This document shows positions 24,807 to 34,296 of a stretch of DNA of 37,281 bases, one piece after another (positions within the stretch are counted from its first letter, which is position 1; every line of letters begins with the position of its first letter). The DNA lies in NCBI GenBank assembly GCA_964511215.1, contig CAZEER010000015.1, positions 1 to 37,281 on the forward strand, written 5' to 3'. The notes beneath the pieces were generated by a model that made no database searches, was not told where the DNA came from, and saw only the letters and a list, made by a program, of their open reading frames with translations. This DNA is from CAZEER01 sp964511215 (lineage in GTDB: Bacteria; Fidelibacterota; Marinisomatia; Marinisomatales; UBA1611). The position numbers and the translations under genes are program-made.

Positions 24807-25380
24807 ACAAACATCTCAATTTATTTATACCGATGAAGAGTTGATTGGACTTTTTCAATCGGGTGATGAAAATGCTTATATTGAATTAGTTAATCGCTAC
24901 AAAGATAGATTAACTAATTTTGTATTTCAATTTCTTGGTGATATAGAACAGGCTCAAGATGTAGTACAAGAAACAATGATAAAATTATATCAGAAAAAAC
25001 ACTATTATCGTGAAATAGCAAAGTTTTCAACTTGGATTTATACTATTGCGCGTAATCTTGCTAATACAGAACTCAGAAATAGAAAAAGGAAGAAAACTGT
25101 TTACTTAAGCCAGATGAGCAGAAAAGAACAAGATTATGAAATCACAGCAGTACAACCCAATGTTGATCAAGATGTTGAAAATGAGTTTATTCGTAAACGG
25201 ATCTATGCATCCATCCATAAATTAGACGAGCATTTTAAAACAGTTATAATCTTAAGAGATCTAGAAGAATTATCATATGAAGATATAAGTGATATTGTTG
25301 GTGTTCCCTTAGGAACAGTAAAATCGAGGATTAATCGAGCGAGATTGCAATTACAAGCAGATTTGCAAGATTTAATATAG
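24790..25380 (+). CDS. ECF-type RNA polymerase sigma factor
   Basis: 196 residues from the ATG pair at 24790/24793, overlapping holA by 17 nt. An upstream ATG at 24763 is possible, but its extra residues are only a read-through of holA. Region 2 covers about 20-90 ('YIELVNRYKDRLTNFVFQFLGD', 'QDVVQETMIKLYQ' as separate pieces, and 'FSTWIYTIARNLANTELRNR'). Region 4 is about 138-190, with the helix-turn-helix 'LSYEDISDIVGVPLGTVKSR'. Regions 1 and 3 are missing, as expected for ECF factors. The anti-sigma gene follows directly, implying partner-controlled release of the sigma factor. Targets are unknown. Confidence 0.93.
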   Translation: MMSLDKQTSQFIYTDEELIGLFQSGDENAYIELVNRYKDRLTNFVFQFLGDIEQAQDVVQETMIKLYQKKHYYREIAKFSTWIYTIARNLANTELRNRKRKKTVYLSQMSRKEQDYEITAVQPNVDQDVENEFIRKRIYASIHKLDEHFKTVIILRDLEELSYEDISDIVGVPLGTVKSRINRARLQLQADLQDLI

Positions 25381-25384
25381 GAGG
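25379..25384 (+). promoter_or_regulatory. Shine-Dalgarno that sets the anti-sigma start
   Basis: AGGAGG overlaps the sigma-factor stop (TAGGAGG). It is 2 nt from the first in-frame ATG (25387) but 11 nt from the ATG at 25396, so the latter is the better start; a TTG at 25393 is a second choice. Confidence 0.65.
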
Positions 25385-25395
25385 AAATGTTATTG

Positions 25396-25929
25396 ATGAA
25401 TCGTTATCAATTTGAAGATTTAATTTCAGAGTATATTGACAACCAACTTCCGTTACAAAAACGGAAAGAGTTTGAATTATATTTAAATGGTAATCCAGAT
25501 GCAAAAGCGAAGATCCAATCTGTTCAGTCAATTCTTTATAAGATTAAGCGTTTGCCAAAAAAGAAAGCGAATCTAAGATTTAATGAAAAACTGATGGATA
25601 GATTAAAATTGGACTCTTCTCATAATAAAAGAAGGTTGGATGGCGGTAAACTATTTTTTGGTTTTACACCTATAAATGCAACCTTGATGGCAGGGCTATT
25701 GGTTGCCTTTATAATTATTATTGTAAATATTGTTAACCCTTCAGGTGAATTGGAAATAATGCAAAAACAGTTTTATACAAATGAGACAGCGTACAAAAAA
25801 CAAAACACTGAAAATTTAAAGTTAGAAAATGTTAATGATACCCTAAATAATATTGTTCATTCTAAGATTGACTCTATTAAAAAAAATAAAAAGGACTATT
25901 CTGAAAAAATAAAATTTGTAAATGATTAA
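25396..25929 (+). CDS. Membrane anti-sigma factor lacking zinc ligands
   Basis: 177 residues. The cytoplasmic N-terminus (about 1-50, 'FEDLISEYIDNQLP..KRKEFELYLNGNPDAKAK') has the helical layout of the anti-sigma domain found in zinc-finger anti-sigma factors, but the H-x3-C-x2-C ligands are absent and there is no cysteine there. One membrane helix (about 90-112) and a polar C-terminus of some 65 residues outside the cytoplasm follow. It is expected to hold the upstream ECF factor at the membrane. The call rests mostly on position and architecture. Confidence 0.8.
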   Translation: MNRYQFEDLISEYIDNQLPLQKRKEFELYLNGNPDAKAKIQSVQSILYKIKRLPKKKANLRFNEKLMDRLKLDSSHNKRRLDGGKLFFGFTPINATLMAGLLVAFIIIIVNIVNPSGELEIMQKQFYTNETAYKKQNTENLKLENVNDTLNNIVHSKIDSIKKNKKDYSEKIKFVND

Positions 25930-26003
25930 TTTTTTTTAAAATACCAAAGAAGTTTTAATCCCCAACTAAACTTGCTAATTTTATTGGAGAGGATTATTAG
26001 ATT
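25930..26003 (+). promoter_or_regulatory. Gap with ribosome binding site of the diguanylate cyclase
   Basis: The 74-nt AT-rich spacer contains GGAGAGGA (25986-25993), ten bases before the ATG at 26004. TTGCTA (25972) and TATTAG (25995) are 17 bp apart but would start transcription inside the gene, so I do not count them as its promoter. No terminator hairpin is seen. Confidence 0.55.
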
Positions 26004-27758
26004 ATGCCTTCAATGATAAATTTGAAATCATTTACAAGAGTCTTAGTTGTGTTTTGTTTGATTGTATTTACATACACAGTTATTCCTCAGGTGTATTCTC
26101 AAATAAGTGAAATTCTAAAATATATTATAATTATAATGATAATCATTATTTTAATGATATATAACCAGATTTTATCTAATCTAACAATCCCCAATTCAAA
26201 AAATCTTGATAAGCCAGATTTATCGTCTCAAATATCAAGTCACCATACAAGCGATATAAAAAATTTGTATAATAATTTAACATCTCTCATAGTTTCTACT
26301 ACAAAATCTATCAATCAAAATTGTAAATCTGCGATTTTTATTATTGATCCCATACAAAATTCATTTGTTTTGCAAAGTAGGGAAACTAATGAATTTGCAG
26401 ATTCAATATCGGCATCTAACTCTACGCTGAAAAAATATATAAAAAATAACAAGAAACTACATCAAAAAGATCATCCTACTCTTTGGAATAATTTATTTTA
26501 TTTACAATCATGGAGGGGTAGTGAATGTGCAATATTTAGTCCGATTATTCTTAAAAATAGGTCTGCAGGGTTTATCCTAAGTAGGATTGATCATTTCACT
26601 GATATGAGGGAAAATGAATTAAATATCCTAAACCATTTAGGTGAATTTGTTTCATTCAGCCTTGAAAATTTAAGCGATCTAGAGACACATATTATTGGTG
26701 AAGATAGTAAATCTTTAGTGCTGGATATTCTATCCAATTTAGATTTCAAATCTGATAGCCAAAATATTTATAATAAATTTAAATTTTTAATCCTTACTAT
26801 GTTTGATTATGATAGACTCACTATTTCAATTCGTAAAGAGACAGAAAATAGAAGAGAATACGATAAAGGATTAAATTTGTTTGTTATTCTAACAGATGGA
26901 GATAAAGATCAGTTTACCGAAGGTATTGATTTCCCTACAAATGGTTCTTTACATGGTCTTCCCGTTATTAATGGAGCTTCAATCAATACTATGAATTGGC
27001 AAAAAGCTTATTCTAATATGGTGAGGTTTAAATCAACAGAATCAGATGAGCAAATCTATCAATCTGTATTAGGTTCGCCGATAATTATCGATAATGAAAG
27101 TAAGGGTTCAATAGTTTTGGAAAGAAAATCTGAAAATGCATTTTCATCAATAGATTTAAAAAATTTAGAGTTGATTGGCCAAGTTCTAGGATCGGCCTTG
27201 AATTGGAAAAACGAATATGAAAAAATTCATATTAACGCTACTCATGATGGTTTATCAGGTTTATTAAACCATCAAACATTTAAGGAAAGGTTCAATGATG
27301 AAATTCAAAGAGCAGAACGTTTTCAACAAAAAATGGCAATAATGATATTCGATTTGGATAAATTTAAAAAAGTAAATGATACACTAGGACATCAATATGG
27401 TGATTACGTTATTCAAACTGTTTCAAAAATAATGGAAGATAATGTACGTGCGGTAGATGTTGTTGCACGGTATGGAGGTGAAGAATTTGCTGTCATTCTT
27501 ATTAATACTACTGCTGTAATGTCAAATGTAGTTGCCCAAAGAATTGTATCTAATATTGCGGAATACCCATTTTCCATGAATGGTGTTGATACAAATATAA
27601 CTATCTCTGGTGGCATGTCAGAATATCCAAGCCATTCAAAACAGATGAGTTCTTTAATTGAGTTTGCAGATCAGGCAATGTATTCGACAAAGCAGAATGG
27701 TGGTAATGGTATAACAATTCATAATAAAAAATTGGCAGAAAACAATGGACAGATTTAA
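26004..27758 (+). CDS. Membrane-bound GAF-type diguanylate cyclase
   Basis: 584 residues. Two membrane helices (about 10-30 and 36-58) come first, then two GAF-like sensor segments (about 85-225 and 235-400). The GGDEF domain (about 408-575) has metal-binding D450 (IFDLDKFK), N458/D459 (KVNDTLGH), the active signature GGEEF (491-495) and a complete inhibitory site R482-x-x-D485 five residues before it. It should therefore make c-di-GMP and be product-inhibited. No EAL domain is present. The following TPR gene overlaps by 14 nt. The GAF assignment is from pattern and spacing only. Confidence 0.9.
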   Translation: MPSMINLKSFTRVLVVFCLIVFTYTVIPQVYSQISEILKYIIIIMIIIILMIYNQILSNLTIPNSKNLDKPDLSSQISSHHTSDIKNLYNNLTSLIVSTTKSINQNCKSAIFIIDPIQNSFVLQSRETNEFADSISASNSTLKKYIKNNKKLHQKDHPTLWNNLFYLQSWRGSECAIFSPIILKNRSAGFILSRIDHFTDMRENELNILNHLGEFVSFSLENLSDLETHIIGEDSKSLVLDILSNLDFKSDSQNIYNKFKFLILTMFDYDRLTISIRKETENRREYDKGLNLFVILTDGDKDQFTEGIDFPTNGSLHGLPVINGASINTMNWQKAYSNMVRFKSTESDEQIYQSVLGSPIIIDNESKGSIVLERKSENAFSSIDLKNLELIGQVLGSALNWKNEYEKIHINATHDGLSGLLNHQTFKERFNDEIQRAERFQQKMAIMIFDLDKFKKVNDTLGHQYGDYVIQTVSKIMEDNVRAVDVVARYGGEEFAVILINTTAVMSNVVAQRIVSNIAEYPFSMNGVDTNITISGGMSEYPSHSKQMSSLIEFADQAMYSTKQNGGNGITIHNKKLAENNGQI

Positions 27759-29250
27759 TATTAAATATTTCATTTTATTTTGTGTTACATTTTTTGAGTT
27801 ATGTGCATCAAACCTTGATCAAAATGAATTAGCTTTACACCATTTTATGCAAGGTGAATATTTAATGAATCAAGGGAATTATGCATTAGCAGTCTTAGAG
27901 TTTCAAGATGCAATAGAACTAGATCCAAATGCACCAACTATCCATGTTTCTATTTCTGATGCTTATATGCGCCTAGGTAAAATAAAAAGAGCTGAAGATC
28001 ATCTGGAAATTGCAATAGAATTAGATCCCAATGAAAATGAAGCATTTGAAATGCTTGGGCAACTTTTTGTTAGTCAAAAACGATTTTTTGATGCTGAAGA
28101 AGTTTTTAAAAAATTAAGTTTATCTGCTCCCGATAATATTGACTATATTTTTGCATTGGCTGATTTAGCACAGATTCAAAACGAATGGGATTTAGCTATA
28201 GATTATTATATTAAAGGTTATGAGCTAAATAATTTGGCAATTAATGGATTAGAGCAAGCATTACAAATTGCACTTACAACAAATAAGTTAAAGCGTGCTG
28301 AGAATATATGTGAGTTATTATTAAGAGAGGATCCTAAAAATATTGTTCTATTGCAAACAATGAAAGATTTAACTCTATTTAATAAAAATTATAATTATGC
28401 CCTTGAGATATTAAATAAAATTGAAACAATAAGCGGAGATACACCGGACATTTCAATCCAAAAAAGCTTAATCTATGAAGAATTAAATCAACCAGTAGAA
28501 GCAATAGATGTTGTCATTGAGTATTTTAAGAAAGATAGTCAAAATGTAGATATACTAAATCGATTAGTTACTTTATTTATAGATCAGAATGAAAATAAAA
28601 AAGCCAGGATCTATAATGAAAAGATTATCGATAATTTCCCTGAAGATCCTCGTGGATTTATCAATAATGCAATTATATCTATGAGTGACAAGGAACCTGA
28701 AACAGCAGTATCTATTTTAAGTCCTCATGCTGAGAAATTTTCGATGAACTTCATGTTTAATTATTTGCTTGGTACGGCTTATTATCAAATTAAAGATTAC
28801 GATAATTCAAAGGACTTTCTTCTAAAAGCACTAAGTATTTATCCCCAATCAAGGAATACAAAACACAATTTAGCACTTATTTATGATTCAAGCGGCGAAT
28901 GGGCAGAATCTGACAAACTATATATGGAACTAATATCCTCTGACAGTACGGATGCTCAGGCGTACAATAATTATGCTTATAGCCTAGTCGAGCGGAATAT
29001 AAATATTCAATTTGCTCTTGAACTTGCAAAAAATGCGATTCGTATAGCACCTAAATCTGCAGCGTATTTAGATACGATTGGTTGGATTTATTATAAATTG
29101 AAACAATATGATGAAGCATTAGGATATATAAAAGAATCGTTAGTGCTTGATTCAGAAAATATAACAATTAAAGAACACTTTGATGAGATTGTAAAGCAAA
29201 AAGCAGAAATGAATAAATCAAAAGTCCAGCAGATAGGAGCTCAAGATTGA
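27745..29250 (+). CDS. Exported TPR-repeat protein
   Basis: 501 residues. A hydrophobic N-terminus (about 7-22, 'YFILFCVTFFELCAS') looks like a signal sequence; there is a Cys but no good lipobox. The rest is a chain of about 11-12 TPRs, the clearest being 'MNQGNYALAVLEFQDAIELDPN' (given as one typical unit split by hairpin) and a last one near 450-480 with 'IGWIYYKLKQYDEALGYIKE'. It is a scaffold with no catalytic motif, probably in the periplasm or on the outer membrane. It overlaps the diguanylate cyclase by 14 nt and abuts the LolB-like gene (TGA-ATG). Confidence 0.88.
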   Translation: MDRFNIKYFILFCVTFFELCASNLDQNELALHHFMQGEYLMNQGNYALAVLEFQDAIELDPNAPTIHVSISDAYMRLGKIKRAEDHLEIAIELDPNENEAFEMLGQLFVSQKRFFDAEEVFKKLSLSAPDNIDYIFALADLAQIQNEWDLAIDYYIKGYELNNLAINGLEQALQIALTTNKLKRAENICELLLREDPKNIVLLQTMKDLTLFNKNYNYALEILNKIETISGDTPDISIQKSLIYEELNQPVEAIDVVIEYFKKDSQNVDILNRLVTLFIDQNENKKARIYNEKIIDNFPEDPRGFINNAIISMSDKEPETAVSILSPHAEKFSMNFMFNYLLGTAYYQIKDYDNSKDFLLKALSIYPQSRNTKHNLALIYDSSGEWAESDKLYMELISSDSTDAQAYNNYAYSLVERNINIQFALELAKNAIRIAPKSAAYLDTIGWIYYKLKQYDEALGYIKESLVLDSENITIKEHFDEIVKQKAEMNKSKVQQIGAQD

Positions 29251-29859
29251 ATGATAAAATTCAGATTACTTATTTTTTTTGTTTTTACAGGATGTGTAGG
29301 AACTGGAGATCATAAATTTTTTCTTAATCCACAGAAATCTTATCCAGAATATTTAAATGAATTTAAATCATGTACTGGGAAAGGAAGTATTGAATCGAAA
29401 GTAAACTTGCGAGGTACACTTTCATTTAGTTATAACTCTCAACGTGATAGTACATTTTTTCAATTTACTGATATTTTAGGAAGGAAGGTTCTATTGATGT
29501 GGATTACACCAAGTAATATTTCAGCAAGGGATATGATTGCAAATAAGCATTACGGATATACTCAGATCATGGAAATTTTTCCTATTTTCAGGGTATTAGG
29601 ACCAATGGATATAACAGAATTTGTATGGGGAGTTGAGCCTAATTATAAAAAAAAAGAGAGAAGTGTTAACTCACAAATAAATAAAAGCACAGAATTAAAT
29701 TTTTTTTACAAGAAAAACAAAAACAAAAAACGATCTTTAGTTGATGTAATATATCATGATAAAAGCACTGACCAGATGGCCAATTTCAGTATTAACAATA
29801 GAAATTATAGTAATGAGTATATCAATATGAGAAAATTTTGGAAACTACTAAAATATTAA
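29251..29859 (+). CDS. LolB-like (DUF4292-type) outer-membrane lipoprotein
   Basis: 202 residues. A short signal ends in the lipobox FTG-C15. The pattern after it ('CTGKGSIESKVNLRGTLSF', 'FQFTDILGRKVLLMWI', 'YGYTQIMEIFPIF') is that of the LolB/LolA-like half-barrel that accepts lipoproteins or lipids. In Bacteroidota similar proteins annotated DUF4292 follow a TPR gene, as here. The C-terminus is basic and poorly conserved. A role in lipoprotein insertion is plausible, but the similarity is read by eye. Confidence 0.65.
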   Translation: MIKFRLLIFFVFTGCVGTGDHKFFLNPQKSYPEYLNEFKSCTGKGSIESKVNLRGTLSFSYNSQRDSTFFQFTDILGRKVLLMWITPSNISARDMIANKHYGYTQIMEIFPIFRVLGPMDITEFVWGVEPNYKKKERSVNSQINKSTELNFFYKKNKNKKRSLVDVIYHDKSTDQMANFSINNRNYSNEYINMRKFWKLLKY

Positions 29860-29860
29860 A

Positions 29861-30808
29861 ATGAACGTTTCTATAGTTATTCCAGTTTTTAATGAAAGAG
29901 AGTCTTTACCAGATTTAACAGATCAATTAAATAAAAATTTACATATTTATAATTCTTGGGAAGTTATTTTTATTGATGATGGTTCAACTGATGAATCAGT
30001 AGAATGGCTTTCTGAATTATGTTCAAAAAATAATAATTATAAGTTACTACAATTTTATCGGAATTATGGTAAGTCTGCAGCCCTCAGTGAAGGATTTAAA
30101 ATTTCACAAGGTAAATATATAATTACTATGGATGCAGATCTGCAGGATGACCCATCTGAGATTAAAAACTTGATTGCTAAGCTTGAAGAAGGTTTTGATC
30201 TTGTCTCGGGTTGGAAAAAAACTCGTCTTGATCCCATAAATAAACGGTTACCATCTAAAGTTTTCAATTATGTTACTAGATTGATGACAGGTGTGAAAAT
30301 TCATGATTTCAATTGTGGATTAAAAGGGTATAGGAATTCGGTTGTGAAATCCATTGATGTTTATGGCGGGCGACACCGATATATACCAGCATTAGCTGGA
30401 CATAGAAAATTTAAAATAACAGAAATTATAGTGAACCATCGTGAACGGAAATTTGGCAAAACAAAATATGGTGGTTCTAGAATTTTTCATGGTTTTTTTG
30501 ATTTAGTTACAATTCTTTTTTTGAATCGCTACACACAACAGCCTTTGCATTTATTCGGTATTTTTGGTATTGGCTTTTTTTCATCGGGATTATTCATTGA
30601 GGGTATTGTACTATATTACAAATATTTTCTAAGAGAACCATTTTCCAAGCATATGGCATTATTGACTCTAGGAGTGATGCTAATTGTAATTGGTATCCAA
30701 TTTTTTTCAATAGGATTACTAGGAGAACTATTGGCTAGATTTTCACAGGGTAATGAAAATAGGGTAAAAAAGTTATTTGGAAATAACTTACCTGGGACAA
30801 TTGACTAA
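29861..30808 (+). CDS. Polyprenyl-phosphate glycosyltransferase, GT2 (GtrB/DPM1-like)
   Basis: 315 residues. The GT-A domain starts at residue 1 ('VSIVIPVFNE', 'IDDGSTDES' at 38-46) and has the metal-binding D91-A-D93 with 'LQDDP'. Two C-terminal membrane helices (about 230-255 and 265-290) match GtrB/ArnC-like enzymes. These transfer a sugar from a nucleotide donor to polyprenyl phosphate on the cytoplasmic face of the inner membrane. It is the first gene of the glycan group. It begins 1 nt after the LolB-like stop. Confidence 0.92.
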   Translation: MNVSIVIPVFNERESLPDLTDQLNKNLHIYNSWEVIFIDDGSTDESVEWLSELCSKNNNYKLLQFYRNYGKSAALSEGFKISQGKYIITMDADLQDDPSEIKNLIAKLEEGFDLVSGWKKTRLDPINKRLPSKVFNYVTRLMTGVKIHDFNCGLKGYRNSVVKSIDVYGGRHRYIPALAGHRKFKITEIIVNHRERKFGKTKYGGSRIFHGFFDLVTILFLNRYTQQPLHLFGIFGIGFFSSGLFIEGIVLYYKYFLREPFSKHMALLTLGVMLIVIGIQFFSIGLLGELLARFSQGNENRVKKLFGNNLPGTID

Positions 30809-30847
30809 TTTTCTGGTTTTTATTTCATAAAATACAATAAATAGTTA

Positions 30848-31630
30848 TTGTCCTTTTTAACAAAAACAGTTCAATTAATTTTGGGTAAGGATCTTAATTT
30901 TCAGGTTGGATTTATAATTTGTGGTACACAGAAAGGTGGAACAACGGCATTAGATTATTATTTAAGATTGCATCCTGAAATATGTATGGCAAATAAAAAG
31001 GAAGTACACTTTTTTGATAATGATAGAAATTTTTTAAATCAAGATCCCAACTATTTTGCATACCATATCCATTTCAACCCAAAGAGCATTCATGAAATTA
31101 TTGGAGAAGCAACACCAATCTATATGTATTGGAATCATGTAATGGAACGGATCAGGCATTATAACCCAAATATAAAGCTAATTGTAATTCTTAGGAATCC
31201 AATTCATAGAGCTTTTTCTCATTGGAATATGGAGCGAGATAGAAAGCGAGAGAATAGAACATTTTGGAAGGCTATTCAAGAAGAAGGTATTAAAAATAAA
31301 ACCCGTAATCAGGACAGGACATTTTCTTATATAGATCGTGGATTCTATTCGAGACAAATAATAGAAATTTATAAGTATTTTGAGAAAGAACAGTTATTGA
31401 TATTAAAAAATGAAGACCTACGAAATAACCCTAATATAGTACTTGAAAAAGTTGCTGAATTTTTATCTATTACAGCTTTTGAGGATATAAGACACGAAGA
31501 AATACATTCGAGGAAATATTTGTCAAAAATCAATCATAGGGAGTATGAATTTTTGAGTTTACTTTATAGAAATGAAATACAAGATTTAGAAAACCTTCTA
31601 AACTGGGACTTATCTTCTTGGTCAAAATGA
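30848..31630 (+). CDS. PAPS-dependent sulfotransferase
   Basis: 260 residues. The 5'-phosphosulfate loop is GTQKGGTT (26-33). The 3'-phosphate site is 'LIVILRNPIHRAFSHW' (111-126, with R116 and S124). This is the Sulfotransfer_1 family related to heparan and carbohydrate sulfotransferases. It should move sulfate from PAPS to a sugar hydroxyl. The only start in frame before the loop and after an upstream TAG is TTG at 30848. The 39-nt gap upstream is AT-rich with no firm promoter. The next gene overlaps by ATGA. Confidence 0.87.
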   Translation: MSFLTKTVQLILGKDLNFQVGFIICGTQKGGTTALDYYLRLHPEICMANKKEVHFFDNDRNFLNQDPNYFAYHIHFNPKSIHEIIGEATPIYMYWNHVMERIRHYNPNIKLIVILRNPIHRAFSHWNMERDRKRENRTFWKAIQEEGIKNKTRNQDRTFSYIDRGFYSRQIIEIYKYFEKEQLLILKNEDLRNNPNIVLEKVAEFLSITAFEDIRHEEIHSRKYLSKINHREYEFLSLLYRNEIQDLENLLNWDLSSWSK

Positions 31631-32661
31631 AAATCGCTAGCAAATTATTTATTAGTATTATAACTCCATCATTTAATCGTGCAGATGAGTTAGAATATTT
31701 ATTCCAATCGTTAAATGATCAAACAATTGATCCAAATATTTTTGAATCAATTATATCTGATGATGGATCGACAGACAATACTGAAATGGTTGTGAAAACT
31801 TGGCAAAAAAAGGCAGCATTTAGAATAAAGTATATTACACAGAATAATCAAGGTCCAGGTTCAGCGCGCAACAATGGGATGAAAATTAGTAAAGGTGACT
31901 TGATTCTTTTTATAGATTCAGATTGTGAAGCACATCCAGACTGGATTCAAACTATTGTTAATGAATATAATAAATTTGGTTTCGATGCTTTTGGTGGTCC
32001 TGATGGAGCAAAGGAAAATTTCAGCATACTGCAAAAAGCTATTGATTTTTCAATGACATCTTTTTTAACTACTGGTGGTATGCGTGGTCATAGTGAAAAA
32101 ATGATTGCGAATTTTTTTCCACGATCTCATAATATGGGTATTTCTAGAAATATTTATGAAACAATAGGAGGTTTTGGGAACCTTAGACATGGACAGGATA
32201 TTGAATTTAGTAATCGTATAAAAAAATCTGGTGCGGAAGTAAAATTTATCAAAGATGCTTTAGTGTACCATAGAAGAAGAACATCTTTGAGCCAATTTCT
32301 TAAACAAGTATTTAATTGGGGTGTAGCAAGAATTAATTTAGCAAAAATTGATCCTTCATTGTTGGAACCTATCCATTTTATGCCAACCTTTGCATGTTTT
32401 GCGTTATTATTAATTATATTTATTACTAAGTATCTAGATTTGGATAACCTAATAATAATCTTTTTATTATTTATGCCATTATTCTTTATTTCTTTATTTG
32501 GCGCAATCAGTAAAAAAGACTTGCGAATTTTTCCATATTTATTGATAGTAATTCCATCTCAGGTATTTGGTTATGGCTTAGGTTTTTTACAAGCATTTAT
32601 TAGGAGATTTATTTTTAATCAACCTGAGTTAGTAGGTTTTAAAAAGAATTACTATCAATGA
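31627..32661 (+). CDS. Membrane-anchored GT2 glycosyltransferase
   Basis: 344 residues from the ATG at 31627, which overlaps the sulfotransferase stop as ATGA; a TTG nine bases earlier is less likely. 'SIITPSFNR', DDGSTD (45-50), 'GPGSARNNG' and DSD (97-99) are standard GT-A family 2 motifs. 'GGFGNLRHGQDIEFSNRI' carries the acid of the acceptor site (ED-like). Three membrane helices lie near the C-terminus (about 250-325). The donor and acceptor are unknown. Confidence 0.9.
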   Translation: MKIASKLFISIITPSFNRADELEYLFQSLNDQTIDPNIFESIISDDGSTDNTEMVVKTWQKKAAFRIKYITQNNQGPGSARNNGMKISKGDLILFIDSDCEAHPDWIQTIVNEYNKFGFDAFGGPDGAKENFSILQKAIDFSMTSFLTTGGMRGHSEKMIANFFPRSHNMGISRNIYETIGGFGNLRHGQDIEFSNRIKKSGAEVKFIKDALVYHRRRTSLSQFLKQVFNWGVARINLAKIDPSLLEPIHFMPTFACFALLLIIFITKYLDLDNLIIIFLLFMPLFFISLFGAISKKDLRIFPYLLIVIPSQVFGYGLGFLQAFIRRFIFNQPELVGFKKNYYQ

Positions 32662-33392
32662 TAGTAATGATTTTAGGTATGCACCGTAGTGGTACATCAA
32701 CGATCGCAGGTGTTTTGCATCTAAATAGAATCATTATGGGTACCTATCAAAACTTTTGGCCACGTCCTCTTAATCAAAATCCGAAGGGATTTTATGAAAA
32801 TTATGATTTTCGAAAGATTAACGATCAGATGTTAAAAAAAGTTAATTATGATGTAAAATCTTATAATCCAGAGATTCCTATTCCTGTATCATCAACAAAA
32901 ATTTTTTCCAAAGTAAAAAAATTAATAATGCATTGTAATAAATTTTATCACGATTGGGGATGGAAAGACCCAAGGAGTTGTTTGACCGCGCATTGTTGGG
33001 TGGAAATGATTTATGATTTAGAATTACAAAATAACCTTAAGATTATTTTTGTAGCTCGTAAAGCTTCATCAGTGGCACGCTCATTAAAAAAACGGAATGG
33101 ATTATCTATAGAAATTGGTATGGAATTATGGAAAAGTTACACGGATAGGGCATTAAAATTTTGCGAGAATTCGGAATTACCCATTCATTATTGTTCATTT
33201 GAAAATCTTTTAGATAATCCTATAGTAACATGTAATTATCTCTTTGAATTTCTTGAAAGACCTTGGGAGCAAAGTGTTGTCGATAAATTTATTGAAAAAA
33301 AAATCAGTACTAGCGCAAAAGGAGAGGATATATATTATCCAGATCATATAAATATTCTTGAAGAAAAAGTGTATTCACTTCTGCAAAAATAA
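32658..33392 (+). CDS. Sulfotransferase-family P-loop protein
   Basis: 244 residues. A phosphosulfate-loop-like GMHRSGTST (7-15) and 'NLKIIFVARKASSVARSL' (as the 3'-phosphate site) fit the Sulfotransfer_3 group, which is distant from the sulfotransferase two genes upstream. 'WGWKDPRSC' is typical of this group. It begins by ATGA overlap. Sulfation of the same glycan is likely, though a few relatives have other roles. Confidence 0.8.
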   Translation: MIVMILGMHRSGTSTIAGVLHLNRIIMGTYQNFWPRPLNQNPKGFYENYDFRKINDQMLKKVNYDVKSYNPEIPIPVSSTKIFSKVKKLIMHCNKFYHDWGWKDPRSCLTAHCWVEMIYDLELQNNLKIIFVARKASSVARSLKKRNGLSIEIGMELWKSYTDRALKFCENSELPIHYCSFENLLDNPIVTCNYLFEFLERPWEQSVVDKFIEKKISTSAKGEDIYYPDHINILEEKVYSLLQK

Positions 33393-33405
33393 TTTGAATA
33401 ATCCA

Positions 33406-34296
33406 ATGGAAAAAACTATTACAGTCCTATCCGTTAGTTATAGATCAGGTCAACATCTTGGTAGATTATTTAAAAATATTTATGATAAAGCTAAACATCC
33501 AGATTCATTACAATTTGTAGTTGTTGATAATACTAATGGAGAAGATCGAGAATTGAAAAATCATTTTTTACCAAGTTTTGATATTAATTTTTTATATAAT
33601 AATGGAAAGGGACTTCAACGATCAGTCTCTCATGCAAATGCACTCGATATAGGTCTTGAAAATTTAGATACTGATTATACTCTTATCATTGATCCGGATG
33701 TCCATATTTTTAATAAAGGGTGGGATCGATTATGTATTGATTCAATTGAAAACGAAAAAAAAGCAGTTATTGGCGCACCATATCCATCATGGAAATTGGG
33801 TAAAGTGCATGATTATCCAAGCGTTGTGTTTATGTTTTTTAGGACTAAACAAATACAGAATTCTGATGAATCATTTTATCCATTTCCAGATTTATTTAAA
33901 CAATTTGTAAATAGTGGTTTGAGAAAATTAACTAGACTTGGATTTTTCGCAAGTAAATCCAAACTTGATAGTTATAAGCGATTGCGTTCCATAACAAAGT
34001 GGCTAGAAAAAATTACAGGAATAACCAGCCCTGATACAGGGAATAAAATTATTGAGTTCTTTCGAAAAGAAAGATACATTGCTTTTAACTTTGAGGCACC
34101 TTATAGTAAAAATTTGGAACTTTCTGGTCATGCTACCAAATCAATATTAGCAAAAGAATTTGAATATTATACATATAATGATAAACCGATTATGACACAT
34201 ATGTATGGGTCTGGTGTTTTCCATTGGAAAACAAAAAGGGGATCCGATATAGAATATTGGAAAAGTTTAATAAAAAAAGTAGAGTTAAAATTATAG
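33406..34296 (+). CDS. Putative GT-A glycosyltransferase
   Basis: 296 residues from the ATG at 33406, 13 nt after the sulfotransferase stop. An in-frame TTG at 33358 would extend it into the previous gene and adds only low-complexity residues. 'TVLSVSYRSGQHLGRLFKNI', 'VVVDNTNG' and 'LIIDPDVHIFNKGWD' resemble the nucleotide- and metal-binding parts of a GT2 fold, with DPD in place of the usual DxD. The C-terminal half is not recognised. The position between a sulfotransferase and YfhO supports a glycan role. Confidence 0.72.
   Translation: MEKTITVLSVSYRSGQHLGRLFKNIYDKAKHPDSLQFVVVDNTNGEDRELKNHFLPSFDINFLYNNGKGLQRSVSHANALDIGLENLDTDYTLIIDPDVHIFNKGWDRLCIDSIENEKKAVIGAPYPSWKLGKVHDYPSVVFMFFRTKQIQNSDESFYPFPDLFKQFVNSGLRKLTRLGFFASKSKLDSYKRLRSITKWLEKITGITSPDTGNKIIEFFRKERYIAFNFEAPYSKNLELSGHATKSILAKEFEYYTYNDKPIMTHMYGSGVFHWKTKRGSDIEYWKSLIKKVELKL

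Noticed and set aside
25972..26000. TTGCTA and TATTAG promoter-like pair with 17-bp spacing
   Set aside because: It would start the transcript inside the diguanylate cyclase gene and past its ribosome binding site.
30809..30847. TTGACT (30801) as a -35 box for the sulfotransferase
   Set aside because: No -10 box at a suitable distance: TAAAAT is 21 bp away and TATTTC 14 bp away.
33358..33405. TTG-extended start of the GT-like gene
   Set aside because: The added residues are the out-of-frame shadow of the preceding sulfotransferase end; the GT fold begins right after the ATG at 33406.
34224..34295. ATG-extended start of the YfhO gene
   Set aside because: It would overlap the preceding gene by 73 nt; the GTG sharing a base with the stop fits the junction style and begins just before the first helix.
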